56,861 nt of DNA. Source: SAR202 cluster bacterium. Its GTDB lineage: Bacteria; Chloroflexota; Dehalococcoidia; Lucifugimonadales; UBA826. Both the position numbers and the translations under genes were made by a program. Below the pieces are notes generated by a model. The model searched no databases. It worked only from the letters and a program-made list of their open reading frames with translations, and was not told where the DNA came from. Each line of letters starts with the position of its first letter. Position 1 is the first letter of the stretch. Where the stretch lies: NCBI GenBank assembly GCA_009392815.1, contig VFFS01000059.1, positions 1 through 56,861 on the forward strand. Reading direction: 5' to 3'. Below are positions 19,041-28,398 of this stretch, piece by piece.

Positions 19041-19075
19041 GTGTCGACGCTCCCTCTAAGAGGAAACGCCGACAC
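19041..19075 (-). promoter_or_regulatory. Intercistronic stem-loop between binding-protein and permease genes
   Basis: GTGTCG (19041-19046) pairs with CGACAC (19070-19075), and an inner CCTC/GAGG pair surrounds a small loop. On the transcribed minus strand it lies 3' of the binding-protein gene. No U-run follows, so it is not a classic terminator. Known parallels: such hairpins stabilise the upstream mRNA or partly stop transcription so that the binding protein is made in excess over the permeases. Confidence 0.5.
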
Positions 19076-19104
19076 ATTAACATCCTACATATTGCAGGTT
19101 AAAC

Positions 19105-21342
19105 TTACTTACCTGGAAGGATTGTCTCAAACGAGTTGGGGAGATCATAAGGACGAAGGTCCCAGCCTCTTATGGTATCCGGGTTAAATCCGATAAGAAC
19201 CGGAACTTCCACCGTACCAATAGTCAAAGTCTTATCAAAATAATCGTCCCACATTGCCTCACGTGAGGTAAGGTTGTCCGCAGAGCCTTTCGCCTGCACC
19301 CTAGTCTCCTCACGATTCGCCCAGTAAAGATTATCTTCTAAGCTTGGGTTCCATCCCCCCGCCGGTAGAGGCCACAGACCTCCACCCATAGTACCTCCAC
19401 CATCACCTAGGCGACCATCCTTGCTTGTTGGTCCCCAGCGAGTCATCCACGGTACGTGAAGTTCTCTACCCAACATAGTAGGACGCCTGGAAGAATACTG
19501 CGTACTATCTATCCACGGCTCAAGGCCCAGGTGCTCCTTCCACTGTCCTACAACAGCCTCACAGACCTCAAGAGAGGTCCCGTTGCCCTGAGAACAGAAG
19601 AACTCAAACTCAAACCCGGGCTCCACTCCAGACTCTGCGAGATGTGCCCGAGCTTTATCTGGATCAAAGGAGTAGTTCCACCTGTCTTTATACTCAGGAT
19701 GGAGCTGATGAAGTGACATGCCTGGCTGGGCCCCACCGTAAACAGCACCACCATAGCCACCTGTCACCGATGAGGCGATGAGATCGCGTTCAATAGAGTA
19801 AGCCAAAGCCTTTCTAAAAGCCTTAGCACTATTCATTCGTGGTGTGTCGTAAGAGAATCTGTCAGTATCTGTGTGATCGAAACCAATAGAGTCATCTGTA
19901 AATTGTGCGTCAAAGCCATCGAACGTGAAGTCAAAGTTAGCGACGTCGCAACCAGCACCCGCCGTATCTTGAATACCGTCGGCTGCGCGGTCAATCCCCA
20001 CACACTCAAGGCGCGGGTCTCCAATCCAAGGATATTTATCCGTCGGGATGAATCCCGGTCTTATCATCGGTGATCCTGATAGATCCTTATCAGGGAGTTG
20101 AGAGTTAGGCGGATAGGCAAAGGACCAGTTATTTCCGGCGAAATACATGAAGTTACCGTTTATTGTGTCCAATCCTTCGTGAAAACTAAATCCAGCCTTG
20201 TCAAGCCTACCAACATCTTGAATGGAGGCCGCCGCAATGTCAGCTGCTCCTGTTTGGAGCATCGCGGAACGCTGCTGAGCTTCATTTGCTTGCAAGAAAA
20301 CAATCTTGTCAAAAGCGGGGCTCTGCTTCCAGTGGTCAACTCTAGATTGAGCTTCAATTCTCTCAGCAGCCATCCACTCTTCTACAACAAATGGCCCAGA
20401 TCCATGGGGCACTCCAAATGTAGTTCCTAGTTCATCATAGAGTGTCTTGGATTGCATCCAGACAGCATCCTGACAAATTGAGGATGCATCTTGGAGTCCA
20501 TCACCTATGAAAGCCCTGTTTGGGGCCTCAGCAACATACCTCGAAGGAGCACTCCACTTCTTATAATACTCATATGCCTGAGAGGAGTTTGAGTGGGCTG
20601 ACTCTATGTTGTCAGATCCTGCATCATTGAAAGACCAAGCAAAGTCTTCAGCAGTCAACTCACCTACATTTACCATGTCTCCGTCAACGATTCGATAAAA
20701 ATCAATACCTTCTCTTATATGCACACGTATTGTGCCTTGCTCGTTCGGATCTGTTAGATCCGCCTGGTCAAGTTCAGCAAGAGCTTTACCTTCCATGGTT
20801 AGCTCTCCTCCACCCTTCTTGGGAACAATCATTTCCCAACCGGTGGCGACATAACCTGCGTGGCAAGCCCGGTCGGTATTTACCACCGCGTTACCCTGGT
20901 CATCAAAGGTAGGCTCCCAACCTAGCGCAGGCTCCTGGAATCCGAAAAAGCCATGGAACATAACATCCGGCCATGTTCCTTTTCCGTTAAGGAACTGAGG
21001 GCTGCCCACATTGTCGAGCACAACAGTAACGGTTGCACTCACCTGTTCAACGGGTTCTAACGTAATAGATGCACTTGAAGCTGTGCTCCCGGCACCTCCT
21101 GACGCTGACCCTGAAGTCCCCTTCACAGCAGCCAATGCTGGGGCCGCTGCTGCAGGTGACGCTGGTGCTGCTGGGGCTGCTGGGGCAGATCCTCCTCCCC
21201 CTGCTGCAGGTGCCGCGGCGGCGGCGGCGGCAGGAGCTTCTGGTGCTGCTACATCTTCTGAGGATCCACAGGCACTCAAGGCTAGCGCTGTAAGAGCGAC
21301 TAACACAAGTACCAAAATCCCATGTTTTCCTCTAAGTATCAT
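19105..21342 (-). CDS. ABC transporter substrate-binding lipoprotein, family 5 (peptide/nickel type)
   Basis: 745 residues. A type II signal peptide ends in the lipobox LSAC (Cys25), so it is anchored on the outer face of the membrane. A low-complexity Ala/Pro/Gly linker covers about 30-80. The rest is a large family-5 solute-binding domain with typical segments (VHIREGIDF, DFAWSFND, GSGPFVVEEW, KAFRKALAYSIER). It is longer than the usual 520-600 residues because of the linker and insertions. The ligand is not predictable. GGAGG precedes the ATG well. It is the first gene of the transport operon; upstream lies a 400-bp divergent spacer. Confidence 0.92.
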   Translation of the reverse strand: MILRGKHGILVLVLVALTALALSACGSSEDVAAPEAPAAAAAAAPAAGGGGSAPAAPAAPASPAAAAPALAAVKGTSGSASGGAGSTASSASITLEPVEQVSATVTVVLDNVGSPQFLNGKGTWPDVMFHGFFGFQEPALGWEPTFDDQGNAVVNTDRACHAGYVATGWEMIVPKKGGGELTMEGKALAELDQADLTDPNEQGTIRVHIREGIDFYRIVDGDMVNVGELTAEDFAWSFNDAGSDNIESAHSNSSQAYEYYKKWSAPSRYVAEAPNRAFIGDGLQDASSICQDAVWMQSKTLYDELGTTFGVPHGSGPFVVEEWMAAERIEAQSRVDHWKQSPAFDKIVFLQANEAQQRSAMLQTGAADIAAASIQDVGRLDKAGFSFHEGLDTINGNFMYFAGNNWSFAYPPNSQLPDKDLSGSPMIRPGFIPTDKYPWIGDPRLECVGIDRAADGIQDTAGAGCDVANFDFTFDGFDAQFTDDSIGFDHTDTDRFSYDTPRMNSAKAFRKALAYSIERDLIASSVTGGYGGAVYGGAQPGMSLHQLHPEYKDRWNYSFDPDKARAHLAESGVEPGFEFEFFCSQGNGTSLEVCEAVVGQWKEHLGLEPWIDSTQYSSRRPTMLGRELHVPWMTRWGPTSKDGRLGDGGGTMGGGLWPLPAGGWNPSLEDNLYWANREETRVQAKGSADNLTSREAMWDDYFDKTLTIGTVEVPVLIGFNPDTIRGWDLRPYDLPNSFETILPGK

Positions 21343-21744
21343 TAAAATCCTCCTATATCCATAACCGAGATATACCAGATCTCAAACCTGTCAGCACAGC
21401 AGTGCCGACCGCGAAAATAATGCTTTACTTTAGGTTGACGCACAGTGACTATTATTACGTTTAGTAATGTCGTTCATAGTAGAACGTAATTTTTCTATGT
21501 CAACGTCTGATTCAGTTAAGTAAAGATAAATTAAGATAATTAGTAAAATAGTGTTGGCCCTCAAGTCTTCTGAAGGCATCAATTTATAGCTTCTCTTTGT
21601 TCTTAAATTCTGTGGCCAAGTACTATTTTTTATACAACAATCCACCCAAAAAGGAGGCTCACTTTGCTTGTCGCAACACTGATTCTTTTTTTCAGCTAGG
21701 ATGTGGGGGAGTTCTCTAGATAACTTAGTGGAAGGAGTTACTAT
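21343..21744. other. 402-bp divergent intergenic region
   Basis: It lies between the ABC binding-protein gene (minus) and a monooxygenase gene (plus) and must hold both promoters. I see ribosome-binding sites at both ends but no convincing -35/-10 pair. A 71-codon minus-strand frame inside it starts with GTG, has no ribosome-binding site and looks spurious. Confidence 0.4.
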
Positions 21745-22890
21745 ATGAAGCTAGCATTACAATATGAAATGCAGAGACCGGAGCTAGATGATCATCTTGT
21801 CATTAAGGAAACGATGGAACAGTGTGTTCTTGCTGACCAAGCTGGTTTTGATTACGTATGGTTTGTTGAGCACCATTTCCTAACAGGATTCTCAGCTTCA
21901 CCCTGTCCTGACGTATTCTACGGAGCCTTGAGCCAACGAACTAAGAATATTCGTCTTGGTCTTGGTGTAGTCATTCTTCCTTACCACCACCCGGTCCGTG
22001 TAGCGGAACGCGTCGCAATGTTGGACCACCTTTCAGACGGTCGAGTAGATTTTGGCACAGGCCGATCAGCTCCATACGAACTAACAGGAATGGGTCTTGA
22101 CCCAAGAGATAGCAGAGAAATGTGGGAGGAATCCCTCTCGATGGTGCCCGATATATGGAGCACAGACTGGTATTCACATGAGGGAAAATATTGGCAGGTG
22201 CCCGAGCGCCAGATTCTACCAAAACCTTTCCAGGAAGATCACCCTCCCATATGGGTTGCAGCGCTTCAACCAGCAACTTATGAAATTGCTGCCTCAAAGG
22301 GAATTGGTGTTCTGTCATTTGGTTCCAGTGCCCCAGACTCATTAGCTCCCTATGTGAAAAAATATAAAGAAGATATCAAGAATGCGAAGCCCGTAGGAAA
22401 AGAGATCAATAATCAATGGGCCAGTTCCACATTAGGGGTCTGTCTCAAGGATGGGCAAAAGGCAAGGAATATGGGAGCCGAGTCCCTAAAGAATTTCTTT
22501 GGACCGGACCGGCCATATGTGCAAGGCCAGAAAGATATTTACGCTCAATTACTTGAGAAATGGGGAGGAGTTCCTGACCATCTGAGACAGAATTTTTCCA
22601 GATACATCGATGGAGACGATGGACCTGAACTTGACAACGCCTTGGATTTCTCTGGTGGTGAAGCCATTGCCCACAAAGTCTGGGAAGACTTAGATGCCGA
22701 CACCTTGTGCGAGAGAGGGGTTGTCATAGCCGGAGACCCCGACGACTGCATCCGAGCACTAAAAAAACACGAGGAAACTGGAATCGACCAGATGATGGTA
22801 ATGATGCAAACAGAAACTGTCCCTCACGCTGAAGTCATGGAGTCAATTGAACTATGGGGCAAATACATTATCCCAGAGTTCAATAAGTGA
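21745..22890 (+). CDS. LLM class flavin-dependent oxidoreductase
   Basis: A 381-residue luciferase-like TIM-barrel monooxygenase. It begins MKLALQYEMQ and has FDYVWFVEHHF with the conserved His pair, LGLGVVILPYHHPVR, the GRVDFGTGR turn and the ERGVVIAGDPDD segment near the C-terminus that contacts the flavin phosphate. Such enzymes use FMNH2 (or F420) and O2 to oxygenate alkanes, aldehydes or ring compounds. The substrate is unknown. A good ribosome-binding site (GGAAGGAG) precedes the ATG. It appears monocistronic, convergent with the next gene. Confidence 0.9.
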   Translation: MKLALQYEMQRPELDDHLVIKETMEQCVLADQAGFDYVWFVEHHFLTGFSASPCPDVFYGALSQRTKNIRLGLGVVILPYHHPVRVAERVAMLDHLSDGRVDFGTGRSAPYELTGMGLDPRDSREMWEESLSMVPDIWSTDWYSHEGKYWQVPERQILPKPFQEDHPPIWVAALQPATYEIAASKGIGVLSFGSSAPDSLAPYVKKYKEDIKNAKPVGKEINNQWASSTLGVCLKDGQKARNMGAESLKNFFGPDRPYVQGQKDIYAQLLEKWGGVPDHLRQNFSRYIDGDDGPELDNALDFSGGEAIAHKVWEDLDADTLCERGVVIAGDPDDCIRALKKHEETGIDQMMVMMQTETVPHAEVMESIELWGKYIIPEFNK

Positions 22891-22925
22891 TCTGCTGGGA
22901 CCCTAATTTAAGAAGCTATATGAAG

Positions 22926-23723
22926 CTAAGACTGAGAAGCCTCTTTATCCATTTTTAAAGCTGTCTCCGACACGGTCTCCATACTTTGCAGAAGGATAGT
23001 TGGGTTTAACCGATTGGCATGATCCACATATCCTGCCTTTTCAAGCATAGGCCCAAGTTTTCCACCGTTTAATAGGTCAAGGGCCCATTTTAGAGAATCG
23101 GGAGATGCGGTGTGATCAAGATACATTCTCTGATTTTTTGCTCGCGGTCCGTAATGGTAATGGGGAGCACGTTTGAAACAATCGAAGGTGAGCAACTCAA
23201 TTTCCTCACCGTTCACATCGCCCAGGACATGAATGGCAACCCCTTCATCATTAGAAAGATGCCTATATTCAATACCGAATCGGATTGGACCAGCGTCTAC
23301 GATAACATCCCCTCTGTCATGCAAGACCGTCTTTCTTCCGGACACAGATAACTGTTTTGCAGTTGTCGAAAGCTCTCTTATAACGTCTGACATGTCCGTA
23401 CTTTGCGCGTATTCTGACAATTCCTGATAACCGGCTCTTTCAATCATTTCCGGGAGGCGATTAGAGAATTTATTTAGAACCCAGTCCATTGAATCCCCTT
23501 CAGTGGTTGGGTCCAGCATCAGGCGTTCATTATGTTTCTCGGGACCATAATGGTAATGGGGTTCATGATCAAAACAATCAAAGCGCAGTAGTTCGACGTC
23601 CTCTCCATCTACCTCTCCGAACACATTAATACAAACACCCTGATCAGAAAGCAAATCCCGGTATTCCAAACCAAATTTCACCCTGCCGGTACCTATGATA
23701 TTTACATCGTCCACATTACTCAT
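22926..23723 (-). CDS. Unrecognised protein with two tandem copies of one domain (HYHYGP motif)
   Basis: 265 residues built of two homologous units of about 95 residues (about 9-101 and 140-233) joined by a helical linker. Each has a hydrophobic (K/R)FG(L/I)EYR strand, a G(V/I)-hydrophobic segment, GE(V/D)(D/N)GE, EL(L)xFDCF, then HYHYGP (56-61 and 188-193), N(E/Q)R, D(S)xxW and a terminal helix ending in AGY. I do not know the function. The paired His residues suggest metal or phosphate binding, which is inference. The ATG was chosen because GGAGG lies 7 nt upstream; the longer frame would start at a TTG inside this region. A small acidic ORF lies just upstream. Confidence 0.75.
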   Translation of the reverse strand: MSNVDDVNIIGTGRVKFGLEYRDLLSDQGVCINVFGEVDGEDVELLRFDCFDHEPHYHYGPEKHNERLMLDPTTEGDSMDWVLNKFSNRLPEMIERAGYQELSEYAQSTDMSDVIRELSTTAKQLSVSGRKTVLHDRGDVIVDAGPIRFGIEYRHLSNDEGVAIHVLGDVNGEEIELLTFDCFKRAPHYHYGPRAKNQRMYLDHTASPDSLKWALDLLNGGKLGPMLEKAGYVDHANRLNPTILLQSMETVSETALKMDKEASQS

Positions 23724-23747
23724 ATCCAACCTCCATATCTTTTTACT

Positions 23748-23936
23748 CTATTTCTCCGGTTTATCTTTCACATTCCCTTGCTGTCTACTATTTGCCATTT
23801 TTCCAATAAAAGCGAACGCATCCATAGACAAAATATCCGTCGAATCATTCCCACATTGATTACTGTCTTTTACAACGTCAATTTTTTCTTCTTCTTCAAC
23901 AAACCCATCACTTTTTGCTGAATCGTCAGCAGGCAT
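23748..23936 (-). CDS. Small acidic protein, unknown function
   Basis: A 62-residue frame with an acidic N-terminal half (EEEEK at 15-19), a short hydrophobic stretch (DAFAFIGKM, about 39-47) and a basic tail. GAGG sits 7-8 nt before the ATG, and the stop is about 25 bp ahead of the next gene on the same strand, so the two look like a bicistronic unit. I know no homologue. The ribosome-binding site and spacing are the main support, and a non-coding leader is the alternative. Confidence 0.5.
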   Translation of the reverse strand: MPADDSAKSDGFVEEEEKIDVVKDSNQCGNDSTDILSMDAFAFIGKMANSRQQGNVKDKPEK

Positions 23937-24278
23937 AAATTTTCCTCATTTTTTATGATTTTTTATAAAATACTTTGTGCGATACTTTAACCTATTTCAC
24001 CCAACAACCCCATCATACAGTCGTGATTTATTCAAATTTCAGAGAATAAAACAACAGACATGTAATACCCCATGATTTTTGCATCTACCGGATTCCAAGT
24101 TTCGATTAATCGATCCCTAACCAGATTTTCTGCACCACGATGTTGTTAATACCAACACAACCAGTGCTCATGGAAAAGATTTTGCAAGATCAATCAAACG
24201 AGGACTCGCATGTTATCTAGATTTATCAGAATGTCTAAAAGAAAGGCGGCAGAATCGCCATAAATTTCTAACTTTAAG
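23937..24278. other. 342-bp AT-rich intergenic region
   Basis: No credible gene is seen. It contains a short hairpin (GGCG/CGCC, 24245-24259) just downstream of the tRNA on its own strand, without a strong U-run. It likely carries the promoter of the small acidic ORF. No attachment-site repeat of the tRNA 3' end was noticed. Confidence 0.4.
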
Positions 24279-24353
24279 TGGAGCCGACGGTCGGGTTCGA
24301 ACCGACGACCTGCTGTTTACAAAACAGCTGCTCTACCACTGAGCTACATCGGC
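24279..24353 (-). tRNA. tRNA-Thr (anticodon UGU), CCA encoded
   Basis: A 75-nt cloverleaf. The acceptor GCCGATG pairs with CGTCGGC (one G-U), the D arm is GCTC..GAGC, the anticodon arm is CTGTT with the loop holding TGT, and the T arm has GGTTCGAAC. The discriminator U is followed by an encoded CCA. Anticodon UGU reads ACA threonine codons. Some plus-strand frames run through it but are artefacts. Confidence 0.97.
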
Positions 24354-24411
24354 GCCTTTATAAATTATATCAATGTGTATTACCTGTAGAAGAGTTTCAC
24401 TCCATAAATTC

Positions 24412-25578
24412 TTAATTTTTTTCTCTGAATTCAGGTAAAACCTCTTTTCCAAACCATTCCAAGTCTTTTCGTATAACACTTGGTGGGATAGCAAGGCCTC
24501 CTAAGCCCACAGATATTCTTTCTATCTTTGGAAATCTTTCCAAGATCCCATTTAACTCTTCTTTTATTTTCCGAGGTGGACCACAGATCCATGTTCCTTC
24601 GGCCACCCCATCTTCCAAAGTGGGTAGCCCCGCAGAGGGGGCCTTTCTTGAATCAGAAGTGGCTTCAATTTGATATTCCGACAAATTCTTTATCATTCCT
24701 AAAGGTGCTAGTACCTTCAGTTGTTCTTCGAAATATGGTCTTGCTTCCTCAATGGCCTTCTCCTCAGAATCTGCCATATGAATTTGAACACCCAACCCGA
24801 GACGCTCTCCTATCTCCACTTCTTGTCCAGCCTTTGCCAATGTTTCTTTCCATCTGAGAGCAGTTTTTTCAGCGGATCCTCCTGGTGCAGTTCCTCCTGC
24901 TATGACACCCTTTATTCCATTTTTAACCATGAAGTCCATTCCTCTTTGGCTTCCACTTGCAATCGGCTGCCAGAACTCCACAGGCCTGCGAAGAGGGCGG
25001 GGAACCAATGTGATTTCTTCAAGTTTTTCCCCTCGGTGCATTCCATCAGCAGGTATTACATAATTCTTTCCTCGGTGGGAAAACGAGTCTTTTTCCCAAG
25101 CCTTGATAACGATTTCTACCTGTTCTTCAAACAAATCCCTATTTGCCTCATCATCTTCGAGGGGAGATCCTAACGTTTCTACCTCTCTTAAGATATAACC
25201 TCGGCCTATCCCAAATCGCACTCTACCGCCGGTCATAACATCTGCGGAAGCAAAATCTTCGGCCAACCTTAGAGGATGCCAAGCAGGAACAATACTGAAG
25301 AAAGCACCAAAATTCATATTTCGAGTAACTCCAGCTAAGTAAACACTTGTCATATGAACATTAGGAATACCTCCGAATCCTTCAGATTGAAAATGATGTT
25401 CAGACATCCAAAGAGTGTCATATCCCAGGGGGTCCATAACCTTCGCCATAGCCTTGGCTTCAGAAAATGAAGAAGCTAATAATTCTTCGGACAGGTTTCT
25501 CTCCGCCACGGGAGTAGCCAAAAAACCGGCATCTTGCATTTCAACATGTCCACCATAAAAATAATCAAATTTGACCAA
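24412..25578 (-). CDS. LLM class flavin-dependent oxidoreductase
   Basis: A 388-residue luciferase-like monooxygenase. Features include YDTLWMSEHHFQSEGF with the conserved His pair, FFSIVPAWHPLRLAEDFA, GGRVRFGIGRGY and the IKGVIAGGTAPGG phosphate-binding segment. It belongs to the longer bacterial-luciferase/alkanal-like branch. It probably oxygenates an organic substrate with reduced flavin and O2; substrate unknown. The TTG start has GGGAG 6-7 nt upstream. A CoA-transferase gene lies 57 bp upstream on the same strand, so the pair may form an operon. Confidence 0.9.
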   Translation of the reverse strand: MVKFDYFYGGHVEMQDAGFLATPVAERNLSEELLASSFSEAKAMAKVMDPLGYDTLWMSEHHFQSEGFGGIPNVHMTSVYLAGVTRNMNFGAFFSIVPAWHPLRLAEDFASADVMTGGRVRFGIGRGYILREVETLGSPLEDDEANRDLFEEQVEIVIKAWEKDSFSHRGKNYVIPADGMHRGEKLEEITLVPRPLRRPVEFWQPIASGSQRGMDFMVKNGIKGVIAGGTAPGGSAEKTALRWKETLAKAGQEVEIGERLGLGVQIHMADSEEKAIEEARPYFEEQLKVLAPLGMIKNLSEYQIEATSDSRKAPSAGLPTLEDGVAEGTWICGPPRKIKEELNGILERFPKIERISVGLGGLAIPPSVIRKDLEWFGKEVLPEFREKN

Positions 25579-25635
25579 TTTCTACTCCCTTCACATATAT
25601 CTTTGGCTTAGGATATTGATTTATACCCAGTTAAA

Positions 25636-26847
25636 CTAGATTGCTTCTACTTCCTTCAAATGCGCAATATCCTCTTTGTCATATCCTAATTCACCGAGAA
25701 TCTGTTCGTTATGCTCACCAAGTTTAGGAGCAAAACCCGGATTACTTGGTGTTTCAGACATTTTCCACGGTGTCCCATGTATTTTTATGTCTTCATCCAG
25801 ATCTGGATGACTTACAGTTTTTACGTACCCACTTTCGACTATATTCGGATCCTGGGAAGCCTCTAACATTGTGTTAACGGGTGCAGCCACTATATCGGCA
25901 GAGCGAAGAATCTCTATCCAATGTTCTCTTGTGTTTGTCGCAAAAAGTTCTGCAAGTTTATCGAGTATCGCGTTTTTCTTTTTCTCAGATTCAAAGGCCA
26001 TTCCTAGGTCCGTTAGTTCTGCTTTCTTCATTGCATCGATAAATCCCAAACTTTCTAGTGCCGGCAGCCAGTGTCTGGCATCTAACTGCATAGCTAAAGG
26101 CCTACCATCAGCATCATTGAAACATGCTGCTATCCCTGCTCTCTTTCTGCTCCCATTTATTCGAGCACCGGTGATTGGAGGTTTGTTTTTCCACATAGTT
26201 GTTGCCATGGTCCAGCCCATGAGACGAAAAGCACTACCAACTAAAGAAGTTTCAACTTTTTGACCTATTCCTGTTTCCCTTGCATGTATCAACGCAGCAA
26301 GTACACCACCAAATGTTAATATTCCGCACGTTTCGTCCGCTACGGAGGCCACACCTGTTCGCATTGGTTGACCTGGTATTGAGAAAGCTTCCGTAACACC
26401 ACCTATCGCCTGTCCCACCGCATCCGTTCCGGGAAGAGCCGCATCGGGCCCATCAGGTCCATAACCTGATACTGAAGCATACACCAGAGCAGGGTTGATC
26501 TTTTTTAGTTCTTCGTATCCAAAGCCATACCTTTCTGCGGCTCCAGGTCTAAAGTTTTGACCAAATATATCTGCTCTTTCGACCAATTCATGAAGTATCT
26601 TTTTTGCTTCATCTGTCCTCAGGTTAAGCGTAAGGCTTTTTACTCCCCTATTATTAGTCTCAAAGAAAGAGCTCACATCACCCTTAAGCTCTCCGGCTCT
26701 ACGTGAATTATCCCCTCCATTCGGGACCTCAATCTTTATTACATCGGCACCCAGATCTGCCATCAAAGCGTAAGGTACGGTTCCTGCTTGTGCCGTCGAG
26801 CACGCTACAACTTTCACGCCGGATAAAGCCCCTTGTAATTCTGTCAT
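25636..26847 (-). CDS. CaiB/BaiF family CoA-transferase (class III)
   Basis: A 403-residue single-domain class III CoA-transferase. The N-terminal CoA site has LMADLGADVIKIE, the RGVKSLTLNLR and ERYGFGYEELKKINP motifs follow, and the catalytic Asp171 lies in VADETCG. The C-terminus has the LGEHNEQILGELGY signature. It moves CoA between carboxylic acids, with an enzyme-bound anhydride or thioester on Asp. The acid substrates are unknown. AGGAGG precedes the ATG by 7 nt. It sits upstream of a luciferase-like monooxygenase, hinting at joint catabolism of one compound. Confidence 0.93.
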   Translation of the reverse strand: MTELQGALSGVKVVACSTAQAGTVPYALMADLGADVIKIEVPNGGDNSRRAGELKGDVSSFFETNNRGVKSLTLNLRTDEAKKILHELVERADIFGQNFRPGAAERYGFGYEELKKINPALVYASVSGYGPDGPDAALPGTDAVGQAIGGVTEAFSIPGQPMRTGVASVADETCGILTFGGVLAALIHARETGIGQKVETSLVGSAFRLMGWTMATTMWKNKPPITGARINGSRKRAGIAACFNDADGRPLAMQLDARHWLPALESLGFIDAMKKAELTDLGMAFESEKKKNAILDKLAELFATNTREHWIEILRSADIVAAPVNTMLEASQDPNIVESGYVKTVSHPDLDEDIKIHGTPWKMSETPSNPGFAPKLGEHNEQILGELGYDKEDIAHLKEVEAI

Positions 26848-26954
26848 TTTTCAGCCTCCTATTTGTTAAATCTTTTTCCCGGCCCGCTTAGCGTACGGAA
26901 TTACATACTTCTAATGAGCCTATATATTTCTCCAAGATGGTTATCCGTTCACCA

Positions 26955-28397
26955 TTAACCACGACGCCAGGCAATAACCGACGCTATCGTCGCCCCAAAG
27001 GCTATAGCCGCAGCGGCGAAGTATACCAATTTAAACGCGGCCAGATAAGCGACAACAGAATCTGTCGTTGTCGACGCAAGCAGTATATCTACTCCATGAT
27101 TTTTTGAGGTGTAAGCACCTGTGAATAAACCTCCCAGAACAGCAACAGCAACTACGTTACCAATTCCCCTTGTTATTGAAGATAAAGCCCCTCCTGTTCC
27201 CAAGCTTGTCTTACCTGCTCCAGTCATAACCAGATTTAGATTGGCACTCTGAAAAAGACCCATGCCAGCCCCAATAATTGCCATTCTCACGGCCAGTGCC
27301 ATCACAGACACCCCTATCGCAACTGTCTGATATGACAGTAATCCCAAAACGATCAATATCGTTCCGACTATAGTAACGGGACCTGGACTAATTCGATCGG
27401 AAAGATAGCCTCCCAGAGGCGCGCACAGCGCGAGTGCAAGTGAGTTAACAAGCAACAAGACAGCGAGTGATGTTGTAGAAGCACCCATTATCTCCGAGAC
27501 AAAGTAAGGCAATATGAAAACATTAACAAACGTAGACATGAACATACATAGGTTGGCTACAAGAGCGCCAGTTACCACTTTGTTATTTAGGACCTTTAAA
27601 TCAATAAGTGGTGGCTTAAATACTTTCTGCCGTCTTATGAATATCACCCAAATACATGCACCAACAAACAAAATAAGAACCGGCTCGATCCTAACCCAGC
27701 CGATCAGGGCTCCGATGTTCAGAAAAAGAACCACAACCGTCATTGCCGCAAAGACTAAGCTGGCACCAATCCAGTCAAATACTCTACCTTCCTCCACCTT
27801 GTCACCAACACCACGAAGAAAAAATAAAGTCCCTGCAATTGCAGCAATGCAAAAGGGTATCCGGAAGAGAAATATCCATCTCCAAGAGACTATTTCCAAG
27901 AGAGCACCCGCCGAAACTGTGCCCAGTATCATGCCTAAGGTCCCAATACCAGTCATTATTCCTAGCGCTCGTCCTCGGATTTCTCTCGGAAACATCGAGG
28001 TGACCAAAGCGGGAGCAATAGCAGCCAAGGAGGCATTACCAAACGCCTGGACCACACGGAAGCCTATTACTGAATTAATCGTAGGAGAGAAACTGATAGC
28101 TACCATAGCTACTGTATAGGCGACAAGACCAACTAAGAAAATTCGCCTAAGTCCAAATGTGTCCCCTGCACCTCCCATTCCCAACTGAAGACCTATAGTA
28201 GTTCCCAAATAAAACGTGATCATGAGATACACGATTCTGGGCTCCGCTGTAAAATAGTCAGATATTGCAGGTAAGGACACATTAACTGTCACATCGAGAG
28301 CTACTAGAAACATCCCCGACGAAACAACGACTAACTGTATCCAGATCCACCACCCAGATCTACCGTTTACTGATTTCAACGGTGACGACTGACCCAA
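26955..28397 (-). CDS. MFS transporter, drug:H+ antiporter type (DHA2)
   Basis: A 480-residue integral membrane protein with about 14 hydrophobic segments, the SGMFLVALDVTVNVSLPAI motif in helix 1, and the GxxxDxxGRR-like loop (GDTFGLRR) between helices 2 and 3. Probably a proton-driven exporter of small lipophilic molecules, substrate unknown. It starts with TTG one base after the obg stop, so it is presumably translated from the obg mRNA by re-initiation. It is a distant relative of the DHA2 gene near the left end. Confidence 0.83.
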   Translation of the reverse strand: MGQSSPLKSVNGRSGWWIWIQLVVVSSGMFLVALDVTVNVSLPAISDYFTAEPRIVYLMITFYLGTTIGLQLGMGGAGDTFGLRRIFLVGLVAYTVAMVAISFSPTINSVIGFRVVQAFGNASLAAIAPALVTSMFPREIRGRALGIMTGIGTLGMILGTVSAGALLEIVSWRWIFLFRIPFCIAAIAGTLFFLRGVGDKVEEGRVFDWIGASLVFAAMTVVVLFLNIGALIGWVRIEPVLILFVGACIWVIFIRRQKVFKPPLIDLKVLNNKVVTGALVANLCMFMSTFVNVFILPYFVSEIMGASTTSLAVLLLVNSLALALCAPLGGYLSDRISPGPVTIVGTILIVLGLLSYQTVAIGVSVMALAVRMAIIGAGMGLFQSANLNLVMTGAGKTSLGTGGALSSITRGIGNVVAVAVLGGLFTGAYTSKNHGVDILLASTTTDSVVAYLAAFKLVYFAAAAIAFGATIASVIAWRRG

Positions 28398-28398
28398 A

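Noticed and set aside
21430-21645. 71-codon minus-strand frame in the divergent spacer
   Set aside because: GTG start without ribosome-binding site, odd composition; likely chance.
24120-24341. Plus-strand open frame running through the tRNA-Thr gene (reads ...GADGRVRTDDLL...)
   Set aside because: It has no start codon and is the typical false frame across a tRNA. I see no integrase remnant.
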